Translations under genes and position numbers: made by a program
The notes under the pieces: generated by a model
The model's database searches: none
The model's input: only the letters and a program-made list of their open reading frames with translations
Told to the model about the DNA's origin: nothing
In this document: positions 6,433 through 14,740 of the stretch, one piece after another
How positions within the stretch are numbered: the first letter of the stretch is position 1
Layout: the number at the start of each line of letters is the position of its first letter
NCBI RefSeq assembly: GCF_013179805.1
Contig: NZ_SRRZ01000149.1
Coordinates: forward strand, 1-17,637
Direction: 5' to 3'
From: Microcoleus asticus IPMA8
GTDB taxonomy: Bacteria; Cyanobacteriota; Cyanobacteriia; Cyanobacteriales; Microcoleaceae
DNA length: 17,637 nucleotides

Positions 6433-9400
6433 TTAAGGATTGCAGATTTCGGATATCGCTTTTTCTTCGGGATGATTAGCAATATAATTGCTCAGCCATT
6501 GGCAGCTTAGTTTCATTAAATTATCTACATCAAGTTCCAAATTCCAGATTCTTAAAGTAGAATCATCGCTGGCAGAAACAAGAGTTTTGCCGTCGGGACT
6601 GATGTTAACGTCATTAACTCGATCGCTATGTCCCTCAAAAGTTTGTAGGGGCCGCGCCTCCGATCCCGTTTGGCCGTCTGCTACATTCCACAGTTTAATT
6701 GTGCGATCGAAACTTGCAGATGCGATCGTTTTGCTGTCGGGACTGAAACTAATGCTTTTTACCCAAGTTCCGTGTGCTTGAATAGTTTTGAGTTCGGTGC
6801 CGGTTTCTGCATTCCACAATTTAATGGTGCTGTCATCGCAAGCAGATGCTAAAATTTTGCCGTCGGGACTGAAACGGAGGCTGGTAATTCGACTGTTATG
6901 CGCTCTCAAAATCCTTCTTGGGGTGGATTCTAAATTGTTTAAACCCCAGAAATAGATTGTGCGATCGTTCCCTGCGGATGCTAAAGTTTTGCCATCGGGA
7001 CTGAATGTGACACTTCTAACTCTTTCGAGATGTCCTGTAAAAGTTTTGATTTGGGTACTGCTTTCTAGATGCCACAATTTAACAGTTTTATCGACTCCTG
7101 CTGATGCTAAAGTTTTACCGTCGGGACTGAAAACAACGCTATCAATTGCCCTTTGATGTCCTGAAAGAGTTTTGATTTCGGTGCCAGTTTCTAGGTTCCA
7201 CAATTTAATAGTTCGATCGCTTCCTGCGGATGCTAAAATTTTGCCGTCAGGGGCGAAACTGACGCTGGTGACAGCACCTCGATGTCCTAGAAAAGTTTTG
7301 ATTTCGCTGCCGTTTTGTGCATTCCACAATTTAACAGTGCGATCGCTGCTACCGGAGGCAATTGTTTTGCCGTCGGGCGAGAAACTCGCACTGAAAACCT
7401 GACGGCGGTGGCTTTCAAGAACTTTCGGTTCGATGCCGGTGAGGTTCCAGAGTCGTACCGTGCGATCGGTACCTGCCGTTGCCAAAGTGCGGCCGTCGGG
7501 ACTGAAACTAAGGCTCGAAACCCTGCCGCTGTGTCCTTTGAGCGTTTGCGGCTCGATGCCTCCTAACAGCGATAAATTCCACAATTTGACGGTGCCGTCT
7601 TCGCTAGCGGTAGCCAGAGTTGGGGTGTTGCTGCCTCTGGGACTGAATTTGACGTTCCAGACTTGCTGGCTGTCGGCTTGCAGGGTTTTGAGGAGAGTCA
7701 GGTTTTGGACATCCCACAGCTTGACTAAACCGTCTTCGCCAGCGGATGCTAGGGTTTTGCCATCGTCGGAGAAACTGACACTTCTAACAGCGTTGGTATG
7801 GCCCCTCAGGGTGGCGATTTCGGTTCCGTCTGCTGGATTCCAGAGTTTGACAGTGCGATCGCTACCCGAAGATGCGATCGCCAACCCGTCGGGCGAAAAA
7901 GTGACGCTCGTTGCCCAGCCCCTATGTCCGGTAAAGGTTTTGAGCAAAGTGCCGTCTGCTCGATTCCAGAGTTTGACAGTGCCGTCGGAACCCGAAGATG
8001 CGATCGCCAATCCGTCGGGAGCAAAACTGACTCCTCTCACCCAGCCCCTATGTCCTGTAAAGGTTCTAATTTCTGTGCCGTTTTCGAGGTTCCAGAGTTT
8101 GATAGTAGCATCCTCGCTAGCAGATGCGATCGTCTTGCCATCAGTTGAGAAACTGACATTCCAAATGTTGTCGCCGTGTCCGGTGAGGGTTCTGAGCAAT
8201 ATGCCGTCTGGGTTCCAGAGTTTGACAGTATCGTCTTCGCTAGCGGATGCGAGGATTTTGCCATCGGGCGAGAAAACGACATTTTTGACGGCAGCTTGGT
8301 GGCCGAGGAGCAGATCGCGCTCTCGGATGCTGTAAAGTGCTTGTTGGAGGGCGATCGATACTTGCATCTTAGTTCCGGATTTGGCCGGACTGAATGCCTC
8401 TAATTTTTTAAGTTTATGTGCTGCAAGCAGTGCTTCGATCAGTGCTGGAAAAGGGTTGGAGGCTAAAGTTGTCTTTGAGGACAAACTTTCGAGGACTATT
8501 TTAGTTTCTGCGAGTTCTCGATCGGCTTTAATTACTTGCAATTGTACGGCGATAGCTGCTGCTAAAGATATCCCTAAAATTGTCGAACCGATCGCAATTA
8601 TCCTTCTAGCTTGTTTTTTAGCTAACGTTAACTCTGTTTTAGCTTGATGCTGAGCCAGACTTAAAGTTTGATTAGCTTGTGCCAATATTTGACTTTCCTC
8701 AGCTTGCAGTGCAAAAGCCAATTCAACTTCTCGCTTTTCCAAATCTTGAGCCGCCGCTAAAAAACGGTAATCCAGATGGCTTAAACTTTGATATTTTGCC
8801 CATTCCAAAGCTTCTTGCAGTGCCTGACCCCGCAGCAGCCGCGAATTATCCTCAAAATTGGCAGCATTCCAAGCATTAAAATTTTCCGAATAAGGCCGCA
8901 GCTTTCCTAACTGTTTTTCCACCCATTCAAGATTGAAAACTTCGGCATAAATTCGGTTATAAACTTTTAATTTTCCGTGCTGTTGCACCACTAAACCTGA
9001 CAGTCGCAATTCTGTTTGTTCGGGACTCCCATCAGCAATAACCCCCCCCAGTCCCCCCTTGCTCAGGGGGGGAGCAAGAGTGGCTATTTCTTCCTCTTCC
9101 AGAGGTGAAGTAGCAGCATTTAGCCCCCCATTGCTAAGGGGGGGTTGGGGGGGGTTTGCGGATTGCAAAACCTGCTGATAAAGCCCCAATAACTGCCCCG
9201 CTTTTTGCTGATTTCTCAAAAGGCGATCGCGAATAGTTTTCAAATGTTCAGGCTCATCCTGAGACTCCCAATTCTCCACAATCTGCAACTTCACCAACCC
9301 CTCAACTCCCTCCTCTTGTGTGAAACAGGCATCCTGCCTGTCTGTGGGGGTGGAACAGTCAGGATGCCTGTCTGTGGGGGTGGAACAGGCATCCTGCCTG

Positions 9401-10233
9401 TCTTTCTCAGCGCCCTCTGCGCCTCTGCGGTTAACTTTCTTCAACTCCTTTTCCAGCACCAACTTGCACAGCTTTTGCGTCAAAAAAGGTTGTCCCCCCG
9501 TCCAATCCAAAATATCTGCGATCGCACTTTCAGGATTGCCAACTTGCCCCTGCCAACCCTCAATCAAAGGTTGCACTTCATCAATCTGAAAACCGCGTAA
9601 ATTTATCGCCTTACCAATATTAAAAGGAGTTTGAGTTTTATCCGCAATCAAATCCGAAGGCGTCGCCACCCCCAACAGCGCAAAAGTCAGCCTGCGGTAC
9701 AGAGGATTGTCAACTCTTTGATTGTAAAACCAGCGAATCAGAGCAAAAAACTCATCAGCCGAAAAATTCATGCTCAATACTCGATCGATCTCGTCAATAA
9801 AAATAACTATATTTTGGGAAATTTCCACTAAAATAACTTCTTCGATAAACAAACTAAATCGCTGCACGGGAGATAACAAATCCCGGCGTTCGCGCCACCA
9901 ATTCCGCCAATTAATTTTATTTCCTAGCTGACAGCTACTGACCAAAGAATTGACAATCCCTGCATACCACTTTTCGGGAGTTACATCTTCTTTACCAATC
10001 CCAGTTAAATCGATAAAAGCGCAAACAGTACCTTCAGCTTGCAATTTTTGCATGGCCCGCACCCGCAAACTAGATTTGCCCATTTGCCGCGAATTCAAAA
10101 CGTAACAAAACTCACCCGCTTTCAAACTTTCGTAAAAGTCCAAGTCTGCTTGTCGCGTCACGTAACTCGACGCATCTGCGGGGAGACTCCCGCCAATCTG
10201 ATATTCATAACTAACTGGAGATTCTTTCATCAT
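6433..10233 (-). CDS. AAA-like ATPase fused to a transmembrane segment and 14 WD40 repeats
   Basis: Numbered from the GTG at 10242, the product has 1269 residues. Residues ~10-265 are an AAA-like P-loop ATPase (AAA_35/PF14516 type): Walker A SRQMGKSS (51-58) and Walker B IVIFIDEID (145-153), followed by sensor-like and GGQPFLTQK segments. A linker (~266-400) holds two in-frame repeat insertions. A helical, coiled-coil-prone stretch (~500-545) precedes one hydrophobic segment (~548-570). From ~645 there are 14 WD40 repeats, each ending in KLWN or similar, enough for two seven-bladed propellers. Such proteins are presumed signalling or conflict-type NTPases with a sensor propeller; no client is known here. 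The gene is divergent from the RTX genes. I chose ATG 10233 over GTG 10242 as start; neither has a strong ribosome binding site. A miniature element abuts its 3' end. Confidence 0.88.
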   Translation of the reverse strand: MMKESPVSYEYQIGGSLPADASSYVTRQADLDFYESLKAGEFCYVLNSRQMGKSSLRVRAMQKLQAEGTVCAFIDLTGIGKEDVTPEKWYAGIVNSLVSSCQLGNKINWRNWWRERRDLLSPVQRFSLFIEEVILVEISQNIVIFIDEIDRVLSMNFSADEFFALIRWFYNQRVDNPLYRRLTFALLGVATPSDLIADKTQTPFNIGKAINLRGFQIDEVQPLIEGWQGQVGNPESAIADILDWTGGQPFLTQKLCKLVLEKELKKVNRRGAEGAEKDRQDACSTPTDRHPDCSTPTDRQDACFTQEEGVEGLVKLQIVENWESQDEPEHLKTIRDRLLRNQQKAGQLLGLYQQVLQSANPPQPPLSNGGLNAATSPLEEEEIATLAPPLSKGGLGGVIADGSPEQTELRLSGLVVQQHGKLKVYNRIYAEVFNLEWVEKQLGKLRPYSENFNAWNAANFEDNSRLLRGQALQEALEWAKYQSLSHLDYRFLAAAQDLEKREVELAFALQAEESQILAQANQTLSLAQHQAKTELTLAKKQARRIIAIGSTILGISLAAAIAVQLQVIKADRELAETKIVLESLSSKTTLASNPFPALIEALLAAHKLKKLEAFSPAKSGTKMQVSIALQQALYSIRERDLLLGHQAAVKNVVFSPDGKILASASEDDTVKLWNPDGILLRTLTGHGDNIWNVSFSTDGKTIASASEDATIKLWNLENGTEIRTFTGHRGWVRGVSFAPDGLAIASSGSDGTVKLWNRADGTLLKTFTGHRGWATSVTFSPDGLAIASSGSDRTVKLWNPADGTEIATLRGHTNAVRSVSFSDDGKTLASAGEDGLVKLWDVQNLTLLKTLQADSQQVWNVKFSPRGSNTPTLATASEDGTVKLWNLSLLGGIEPQTLKGHSGRVSSLSFSPDGRTLATAGTDRTVRLWNLTGIEPKVLESHRRQVFSASFSPDGKTIASGSSDRTVKLWNAQNGSEIKTFLGHRGAVTSVSFAPDGKILASAGSDRTIKLWNLETGTEIKTLSGHQRAIDSVVFSPDGKTLASAGVDKTVKLWHLESSTQIKTFTGHLERVRSVTFSPDGKTLASAGNDRTIYFWGLNNLESTPRRILRAHNSRITSLRFSPDGKILASACDDSTIKLWNAETGTELKTIQAHGTWVKSISFSPDSKTIASASFDRTIKLWNVADGQTGSEARPLQTFEGHSDRVNDVNISPDGKTLVSASDDSTLRIWNLELDVDNLMKLSCQWLSNYIANHPEEKAISEICNP
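9043..9159. repeat. Pair of inverted G/C-run repeats inside the ATPase gene
   Basis: CCCCCCCAGTCCCCCCTTGC (9047 onward) with its inverted partner CAGGGGGGGAGCAA, and CCCCCCATTGCTAAGGGGGG (from 9124), are copies of a dispersed repeat. They stay in frame, encoding NPPQPPLSNGGL and APPLSKGGLGG at residues ~362-400. The peptide pattern is low-complexity and lies in the linker between the ATPase and the membrane segment. Confidence 0.65.
9310..9438. repeat. Three tandem 30-bp repeats plus a second repeat type inside the ATPase gene
   Basis: Units at 9322-9352, 9353-9382 and 9383-9410 share GAACAGGCATCCTGCCTGTC followed by TGTGGGGGTG. Because the unit is 30 bp, they encode a tandem decapeptide (DRQDACSTPT, DRHPDCSTPT, DRQDACFTQE). 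Immediately beside them, 9409-9434 encodes NRRGAEGAEK from a CTCTGCGCCTCTGCGG-type repeat. All are in the linker after the ATPase domain (residues ~269-311) and keep the reading frame open. Confidence 0.7.
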
Positions 10234-10242
10234 TGCCTGCAC

Positions 10243-10537
10243 TAAAATCTAGATTTGATTCTACGATAGCTAACATGACTATTTAGATATTTACCAAAAA
10301 ACCTGACTTTTGCGGATTTTTATGATGCTTTATCAGGCTGCACCTGATTTTTCCCTATAAATTCACAGCCTGAAGCTATTTATTAGTTCCTATAATACCT
10401 GATTTTATCACCCTTGCGGTTCAGGAGTTTTAGCAAGAAACTGATAACAGGAAGTGAAAAGAGCAGCAAACAAATACAAACTGCCAGCATTACTTCTAAA
10501 TAAATCAATTAATTTGAAATACAAAGGAACAACTGAA
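10243..10537. promoter_or_regulatory. Divergent intergenic region A with three ACCTGANTTTT motifs
   Basis: Same-strand copies are ACCTGACTTTT (10301-10311), ACCTGATTTTT (10342-10352) and ACCTGATTTTA (10397-10407). The second copy is part of the inverted repeat ATCAGG-ctgca-CCTGAT (10332-10348) and continues as CCTGATTTTTCCCTAT, found almost unchanged at 14752-14767. The third copy directly follows a TATAAT hexamer (10391-10396). The motifs lie between the WD40 ATPase gene and the first RTX gene and point towards the latter. Function as operator or activator sites is inferred from repetition and placement. Confidence 0.6.
10391..10396 (+). promoter_or_regulatory. Candidate -10 hexamer TATAAT upstream of RTX genes
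   Basis: A perfect TATAAT lies 142 bp before the RTX1 ATG, immediately before the third ACCTGATTTTA. No good -35 box is found 16-18 bp upstream, so this would be an activator-dependent or -10-only promoter. Confidence 0.3.
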
Positions 10538-11296
10538 ATGGCAACTATCTACGGTACTCAATTCAATGACAACAATTTAGTGGGAACCGATCAGCAATGG
10601 CAGCAAGGTCCGAATGGGCCAGTATTAACGCTTGGCAATGATGAAATCTACGGACTTGGAGGCAATGACATCATTTACGGTCGTGGAGGGAGCGATCTAT
10701 TATCCGGCGGCAGCGGTGACGATAACATCTACGGCGGTGATGGCAGCAACGGCGGCAACAACTTCAATAACGACGACACTCTCTACGGTGGCAGTGGCCA
10801 GGACAACTTGTACGGCGAGACTGGAAACGACTACCTGTATGGCGGCACTGAGAAGGACTACCTGCATGGCGGCACTGGCAACGACAAATTGTATGGCGAG
10901 GGTGGCAACGACAATTTGTGGGGCGATGCTGGCAACGACATTCTCACTGGCGGTATTGGCAATGATTACCTTAACGGTTTCAGCAACGGCACCGAATTTG
11001 ACACCCTCACAGGCGGCGCTGACGCGGACAAGTTCGTGCTGGGCGCGCAATCATACTACAATTTCTACACCGGATCTGGTTTCGCCTTAATTACAGACTT
11101 TAACTCATTAGAAGGCGATAAAATCGCACTCTTTGAGACTCTAGATAAATACACTCTGGTGTCTGGAGACTTCGGGTATGGCAACGCTGCTCTAGATACT
11201 AAGATATTGTTCGGAAATGATGAAATTGGTGTGTTGCAAGACATCACCAATGTCAAAGCAACGGACTTCATCCTTGGCGATCCGTTTCCTGGCTAA
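10538..11296 (+). CDS. RTX (haemolysin-type calcium-binding) protein 1
   Basis: The product of 252 residues has many glycine/aspartate nonapeptides of the GGxGxDxLY type (GGSGDDNIYGG, GGTGNDKLYGE) across roughly residues 25-150. These form calcium-binding parallel beta-rolls in RTX proteins. A C-terminal domain with FDTLTGGADADKFVLG follows. There is no N-terminal signal peptide, as expected for type I secretion through a C-terminal signal; no secretion genes are in the window. I chose ATG 10538 because AAGGA (10524-10528) lies at good distance and the leader ACAACTGAAATGGCAAC is shared with the two following paralogues. The frame could extend to GTG 10454, but that extension matches neither paralogue. 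The gene heads a three-gene tandem array. Confidence 0.85.
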   Translation: MATIYGTQFNDNNLVGTDQQWQQGPNGPVLTLGNDEIYGLGGNDIIYGRGGSDLLSGGSGDDNIYGGDGSNGGNNFNNDDTLYGGSGQDNLYGETGNDYLYGGTEKDYLHGGTGNDKLYGEGGNDNLWGDAGNDILTGGIGNDYLNGFSNGTEFDTLTGGADADKFVLGAQSYYNFYTGSGFALITDFNSLEGDKIALFETLDKYTLVSGDFGYGNAALDTKILFGNDEIGVLQDITNVKATDFILGDPFPG

Positions 11297-11304
11297 GCTG
11301 ATAA

Positions 11305-11366
11305 CCCTCTGCCTGGTTCAACTTAGCCGTAGTATTTGACGGCGCTACAAAAGTTATGGCAGAGGG
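11305..11366. repeat. Inverted repeat between RTX1 and RTX2
   Basis: CCCTCTGCC (11305-11313) and GGCAGAGGG (11358-11366) are perfect 9-bp complements separated by 44 bp. They could pair in the RTX1-RTX2 messenger. The loop is long and the effect unknown. Confidence 0.35.
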
Positions 11367-11463
11367 AATAAATCAAGTTTTAACGATTCCGAGCTATGTA
11401 GTAGCGATCGCACAGAGCGCTCAATCTCTACCTCCTCATTTTGTACAACAAGAAGTAACAGAA

Positions 11464-12372
11464 ATGGCAACTATTAAGGGCACCAACTTCAATGACAACG
11501 ATATCGATAAACCAAAGCTAGTTGGAACTAATGCAGATGACTCAATCTATGGCTATGCAGGAAACGACATATTGTCGGGTCTTGGTGGAAATGACTATCT
11601 AGATGGTGGCCCAGGTAGCGACGATATGTTTGGTGGCGCAGACAATGACACCTACATTGTGGATAGCCAGAATGACAAAGTTACCGAGAACTTTAATCAA
11701 GGCATCGACACCGTTATCTCTTCCGTCACCTTTCCGCTGGGCTACAGGCTAGGCGAGAATCAGGAGAACCTGAAGCTGATCGGCAACGCATATGAAGGCT
11801 ACGGCAATGCCCTCAACAACACCATCACAGGTAATGCCGTTGGCAACTATATCGATGGTGAAGCTGGTAATGACTATATTGATGGTGCAGGTGGTAATGA
11901 CAATCTGTATGGTGAAGCCGGAAATGACACTCTCATCGGCGACTTGGGAAATGACTATCTATTTGGTGGAGCCAATAATGACAGTCTCGTAGGCGGCTGG
12001 GATGATGACAATCTCTATGGCGGCACTGGCAATGACATTCTTTTAGGCGGAAGCGGTAAAGATTACCTTGATGGTTTCGGCAACAGCACGGAATTCGACA
12101 TTCTCACTGGTGGTACTCTAGGGGACACATTCGTACTCGGTTACTCCACCATCGGTTACTACCTAGGAAATGGCCACGCCACAATTACAGACTTTAAGTC
12201 ATTACAAGCCGATAAAATCCAGGTTGCTGGCAGTACGCAGGATTACTCGCTGGTGAAATCTGGCAGCAACACTAATATCTTGTACAAAAATGATTTGATT
12301 GCTGTTGTGCAAAACGTCGAGCTTAACCAAACAAACTTGGTTTCTGCCCCTATCGTCAACCCTCCACTTTAG
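11464..12372 (+). CDS. RTX (haemolysin-type calcium-binding) protein 2
   Basis: A protein of 302 residues with no signal peptide. Several RTX nonapeptides (GYAGNDILSGLGGNDYLDGG) are followed by a DNDTYIVDSQNDKVTE...NLKLIGNA module common in long cyanobacterial RTX proteins. A second nonapeptide block (GEAGNDTLIGDLGNDYLFGG) and the array's shared C-terminal domain (FDILTGGTLGDTFVLG) come next. Calcium binding and type I export are inferred from the family. The frame is open up to ATG 11356, adding 36 residues. I prefer ATG 11464 because the leader AACAGAAATGGCAACTATTA matches the starts of RTX1 and RTX3, although only a weak AAGAAG precedes it. About 250 bp around the start are nearly identical to the start region of RTX3, showing recent duplication. 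Confidence 0.83.
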   Translation: MATIKGTNFNDNDIDKPKLVGTNADDSIYGYAGNDILSGLGGNDYLDGGPGSDDMFGGADNDTYIVDSQNDKVTENFNQGIDTVISSVTFPLGYRLGENQENLKLIGNAYEGYGNALNNTITGNAVGNYIDGEAGNDYIDGAGGNDNLYGEAGNDTLIGDLGNDYLFGGANNDSLVGGWDDDNLYGGTGNDILLGGSGKDYLDGFGNSTEFDILTGGTLGDTFVLGYSTIGYYLGNGHATITDFKSLQADKIQVAGSTQDYSLVKSGSNTNILYKNDLIAVVQNVELNQTNLVSAPIVNPPL

Positions 12373-12674
12373 GTTTAGTTGTGGGATTTGGAGGCGCTGT
12401 AAGAGTTGGGGGTGATGACTGAGTGGATTGCTAAAACCAGGCATTCTATTGGCAAACATAAAGCCTGGAACTAGAAATCGACCCTCAAGAGCGCGAATGA
12501 ATTCTAAGAAACTCTGTTTTTCCCAGAGACTTAGTTTCTCACCTGGCTGAGAGCTTGCCCTCAAAAACAACACAGCGAATAAATCAAGTTTCAACGATTC
12601 CGAACAATGTAGTAGCGATCGCACAGGTCGCTCAATCTCTACGTCCTAATTTTGAACAATAAGGAGCAACTGAA
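12373..12674. other. RTX2-RTX3 spacer, partly a duplicate of the RTX2 leader
   Basis: No independent gene is visible. From 12572 to the RTX3 ATG the DNA closely matches the RTX2 leader (11367-11463), including GTAGTAGCGATCGCACAG. It is in frame with RTX3 but closed by a TAA 12 bp before the ATG, which at the same time supplies the TAAGGAG ribosome binding site. At 12507-12539 AGAAACTCTG pairs with CAGAG and AGTTTCT, a possible weak terminator or processing hairpin. Confidence 0.5.
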
Positions 12675-13322
12675 ATGGCAATTATTAATGGCACCAACTT
12701 CAATGACGATGGTATCGACAAACCAAAGCTAGTTGGAACTAATGCAGATGACTCAATCTCTGGCTATGCAGGAAACGACATATTGTCGGGCCTTGGTGGA
12801 AATGACTATCTAGATGGTGGGTTTAACAACGACGTTCTCGATGGTGGGGCTGGTAATGACACTTTATATGGCGGCGTTGGCTACGATTATCTAGTTGGCG
12901 GCCTTGGTAACGATCTGCTGATTGGCGGTACTTTAGACGATGCTTTACTTGGCGGTACGGGCAACGACATTCTCTTAGGCGGAAGCGGTAACGATCAACT
13001 TACTGGTTACGGCTTTGGGCAAAATGAATTCGACACCCTCACGGGTCACATTGAAAAGGATACCTTTGTATTGGGTGACGCAAATAGCGTTTACTACCTC
13101 GGAAATGGCTACGCCACAATTACGGACTTTAGTTTAGCTGAAACCGATAAAATCCAAATCAAAGGCCTTTTCAATTATGATTACTCCCTTGGGCTTGGCA
13201 ACTGGGAAGGTAGCAATGCCCAAGACACTGGAGTCTTCTACAAGGGTGATTTGATTGGTGTTGTGCAAGACCAAAATATTACCAATGTCAACCCCAATCA
13301 GGTGTTCATCTCCGCTTTTTAA
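12675..13322 (+). CDS. RTX (haemolysin-type calcium-binding) protein 3
   Basis: A protein of 215 residues, the shortest of the array. The first ~50 residues are nearly those of RTX2 (GTNADDSISGYAGNDILSGL). The serralysin-like central module is missing, and a run of nonapeptides (GGAGNDTLYGGVGYDYLVGG) leads to the common C-terminal domain (FDTLTGHIEKDTFVLG). Calcium-binding beta-rolls and export by a type I system are inferred from the family. The start is well supported: AAGGAG ends 8 nt before ATG 12675, and an in-frame TAA lies just upstream. The TAA stop (13320-13322) overlaps the stop of the convergent ATPase gene, with no space for a conventional terminator. Confidence 0.85.
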   Translation: MAIINGTNFNDDGIDKPKLVGTNADDSISGYAGNDILSGLGGNDYLDGGFNNDVLDGGAGNDTLYGGVGYDYLVGGLGNDLLIGGTLDDALLGGTGNDILLGGSGNDQLTGYGFGQNEFDTLTGHIEKDTFVLGDANSVYYLGNGYATITDFSLAETDKIQIKGLFNYDYSLGLGNWEGSNAQDTGVFYKGDLIGVVQDQNITNVNPNQVFISAF

Positions 13323-14671
13323 CCTAAAACGCGGCAGAAGTATTCGCGGTACAAATTGCAACGCGGCATGACATAATTGTTTTGCCGCCGCACAATTCCC
13401 ATGCTGTGCAATTTGTAAATTTGCATCGAATCTAATTCAACTGGTTCGGCCGAATTGACAACTTTTTTCAAAGCCAAAGCTAATTCGGGATTGTGTTGCA
13501 GTATTTCCAAATGCTTTCGCAAATGACTGCTGTAAATTCCAGATTCTGATGCCGCATTTTTTAATAACTGAGTTAATGAGATTTTGCCACAACTAATCTC
13601 ATACATTGCCAATCTAACTAAATAAGGATGTCCGCCGATCGCACTTATTAACTCTCGCAACTGCCCCTCATCCCACTCCAAGCCGTGCAGCCGAGCTAAA
13701 TCGTGAATTTGCTGGCTGTCAAACTCCAGCAACTCAACGGGAACCCCCGCATTAAACGGAGATTGATTCATGTCCAAAGGAATATAAACTTCCGTAGAAT
13801 GCGCCATTACCAACCGCAGCTTTTTCCAAATATCCGAAATTTTGGCTTTTTCGTGCCAGCTTCGCAGCATCCCCAGAAAATCTTCAACTACTTCGGTGTA
13901 GGGAAATAGGCGATCGACTTCATCCAACCCCAAAACCAGAGGCGTTTGTGTTGCTGCCAGCAAATACTCTTCAAAGTAAACCGTACAGTTATCGTTGCTG
14001 CCCAAAATATCCGTATCCCAATACTCGTTTAACTTGTTTTCTAACTTTAACTGTCGGCTTACCATCAAGCACAACCAGCGCAGAAACTTATCAAGATTTG
14101 TTAAAATTCCTCGGTCTGCGGCGCTCAAATCGAGATAAACTGCGTGATAGTTTTCCCGAACAGCGCCAGCTAAAATTCGGTTCATCAATGAAGTTTTACC
14201 CATCATCTCCGGTGCTTTAATCCGAATCAGCGAACCGGGTTTCACAACTGTCTCGCAGCACAAAGATTCAATGTTGCAACGCTCTACATAAAAAGGAGAA
14301 TCTAATGATACCGAGCCTTCGGGAAACTGCAAATTTGCCGCAGTCAGTGGTTGTAAGAGCAGGTTGGTGTTAATATATTGAGTGGACTCTTGCGATGCAA
14401 ATCTCCTCAGAGCTTCTTTAAAATTTTTCTTCGTAATTTTTTCTGCTAAAGCTTCTGAAAGCTTGTGCCACAATTTATTGCCGACATCTTTGTTGAGGTA
14501 TTCAGCACTGTAGCCGTAAGTTTTGGCGATTTCATCGTAACTTTTTCCTTCCCAGGAACCTTGAAGGACTTTCATTTCGATGTCGCTGAGATGTTTGCCT
14601 GTGTTTTGAGCAAAAATACGATCGGCAGATTCTTTGGTTTTGCTCCAAGAGAATTCTAATTCTGAGTTCAT
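13319..14671 (-). CDS. HTH-like (vMAP N-terminal type) AAA-like ATPase
   Basis: A 450-residue protein if started at ATG 14671 (MNSELEF). Residues ~27-90 (HLSDIEMKVLQGSWEGKSYD onward) form a helix-turn-helix-like region resembling the N-terminal domain of vWA-MoxR-associated (vMAP) conflict proteins. The AAA-like ATPase follows, of the same AAA_35 type as in the WD40 protein: Walker A APEMMGKTS (~153-161), Walker B LVLGLDEVD (~245-253), and the GGHPYLVRL segment. There is no effector or propeller domain at the C-terminus, so it may act as an adaptor or regulator. The frame extends to GTG 14740, but homologous-looking text begins at 14671; no strong ribosome binding site distinguishes them. The gene is convergent with RTX3 and divergent from the beta-helix/Calx-beta gene. 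Confidence 0.85.
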   Translation of the reverse strand: MNSELEFSWSKTKESADRIFAQNTGKHLSDIEMKVLQGSWEGKSYDEIAKTYGYSAEYLNKDVGNKLWHKLSEALAEKITKKNFKEALRRFASQESTQYINTNLLLQPLTAANLQFPEGSVSLDSPFYVERCNIESLCCETVVKPGSLIRIKAPEMMGKTSLMNRILAGAVRENYHAVYLDLSAADRGILTNLDKFLRWLCLMVSRQLKLENKLNEYWDTDILGSNDNCTVYFEEYLLAATQTPLVLGLDEVDRLFPYTEVVEDFLGMLRSWHEKAKISDIWKKLRLVMAHSTEVYIPLDMNQSPFNAGVPVELLEFDSQQIHDLARLHGLEWDEGQLRELISAIGGHPYLVRLAMYEISCGKISLTQLLKNAASESGIYSSHLRKHLEILQHNPELALALKKVVNSAEPVELDSMQIYKLHSMGIVRRQNNYVMPRCNLYREYFCRVLG

Positions 14672-14740
14672 GGGATTGACGGGTAAGTACCCATATACGT
14701 AAGTATGCAGATGCTTGCAAGAGAGCAGTTGTTCCTGCAC

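Noticed and set aside
7433..8335. Long plus-strand frame of 300 codons opposite the WD40 region
   Set aside because: It is the antisense shadow of the WD40 repeats: its periodic PSGLKLT-type text simply mirrors the 14 repeats.
9310..9438. Tandem 30-bp units considered as a CRISPR array
   Set aside because: The units are directly adjacent without unique spacers and are in frame inside a protein gene.
10632..11090. Threonine/alanine-rich frame of 152 codons inside RTX1
   Set aside because: It is a +1-type shadow of the RTX nonapeptide repeats, with low complexity and no ribosome binding site.
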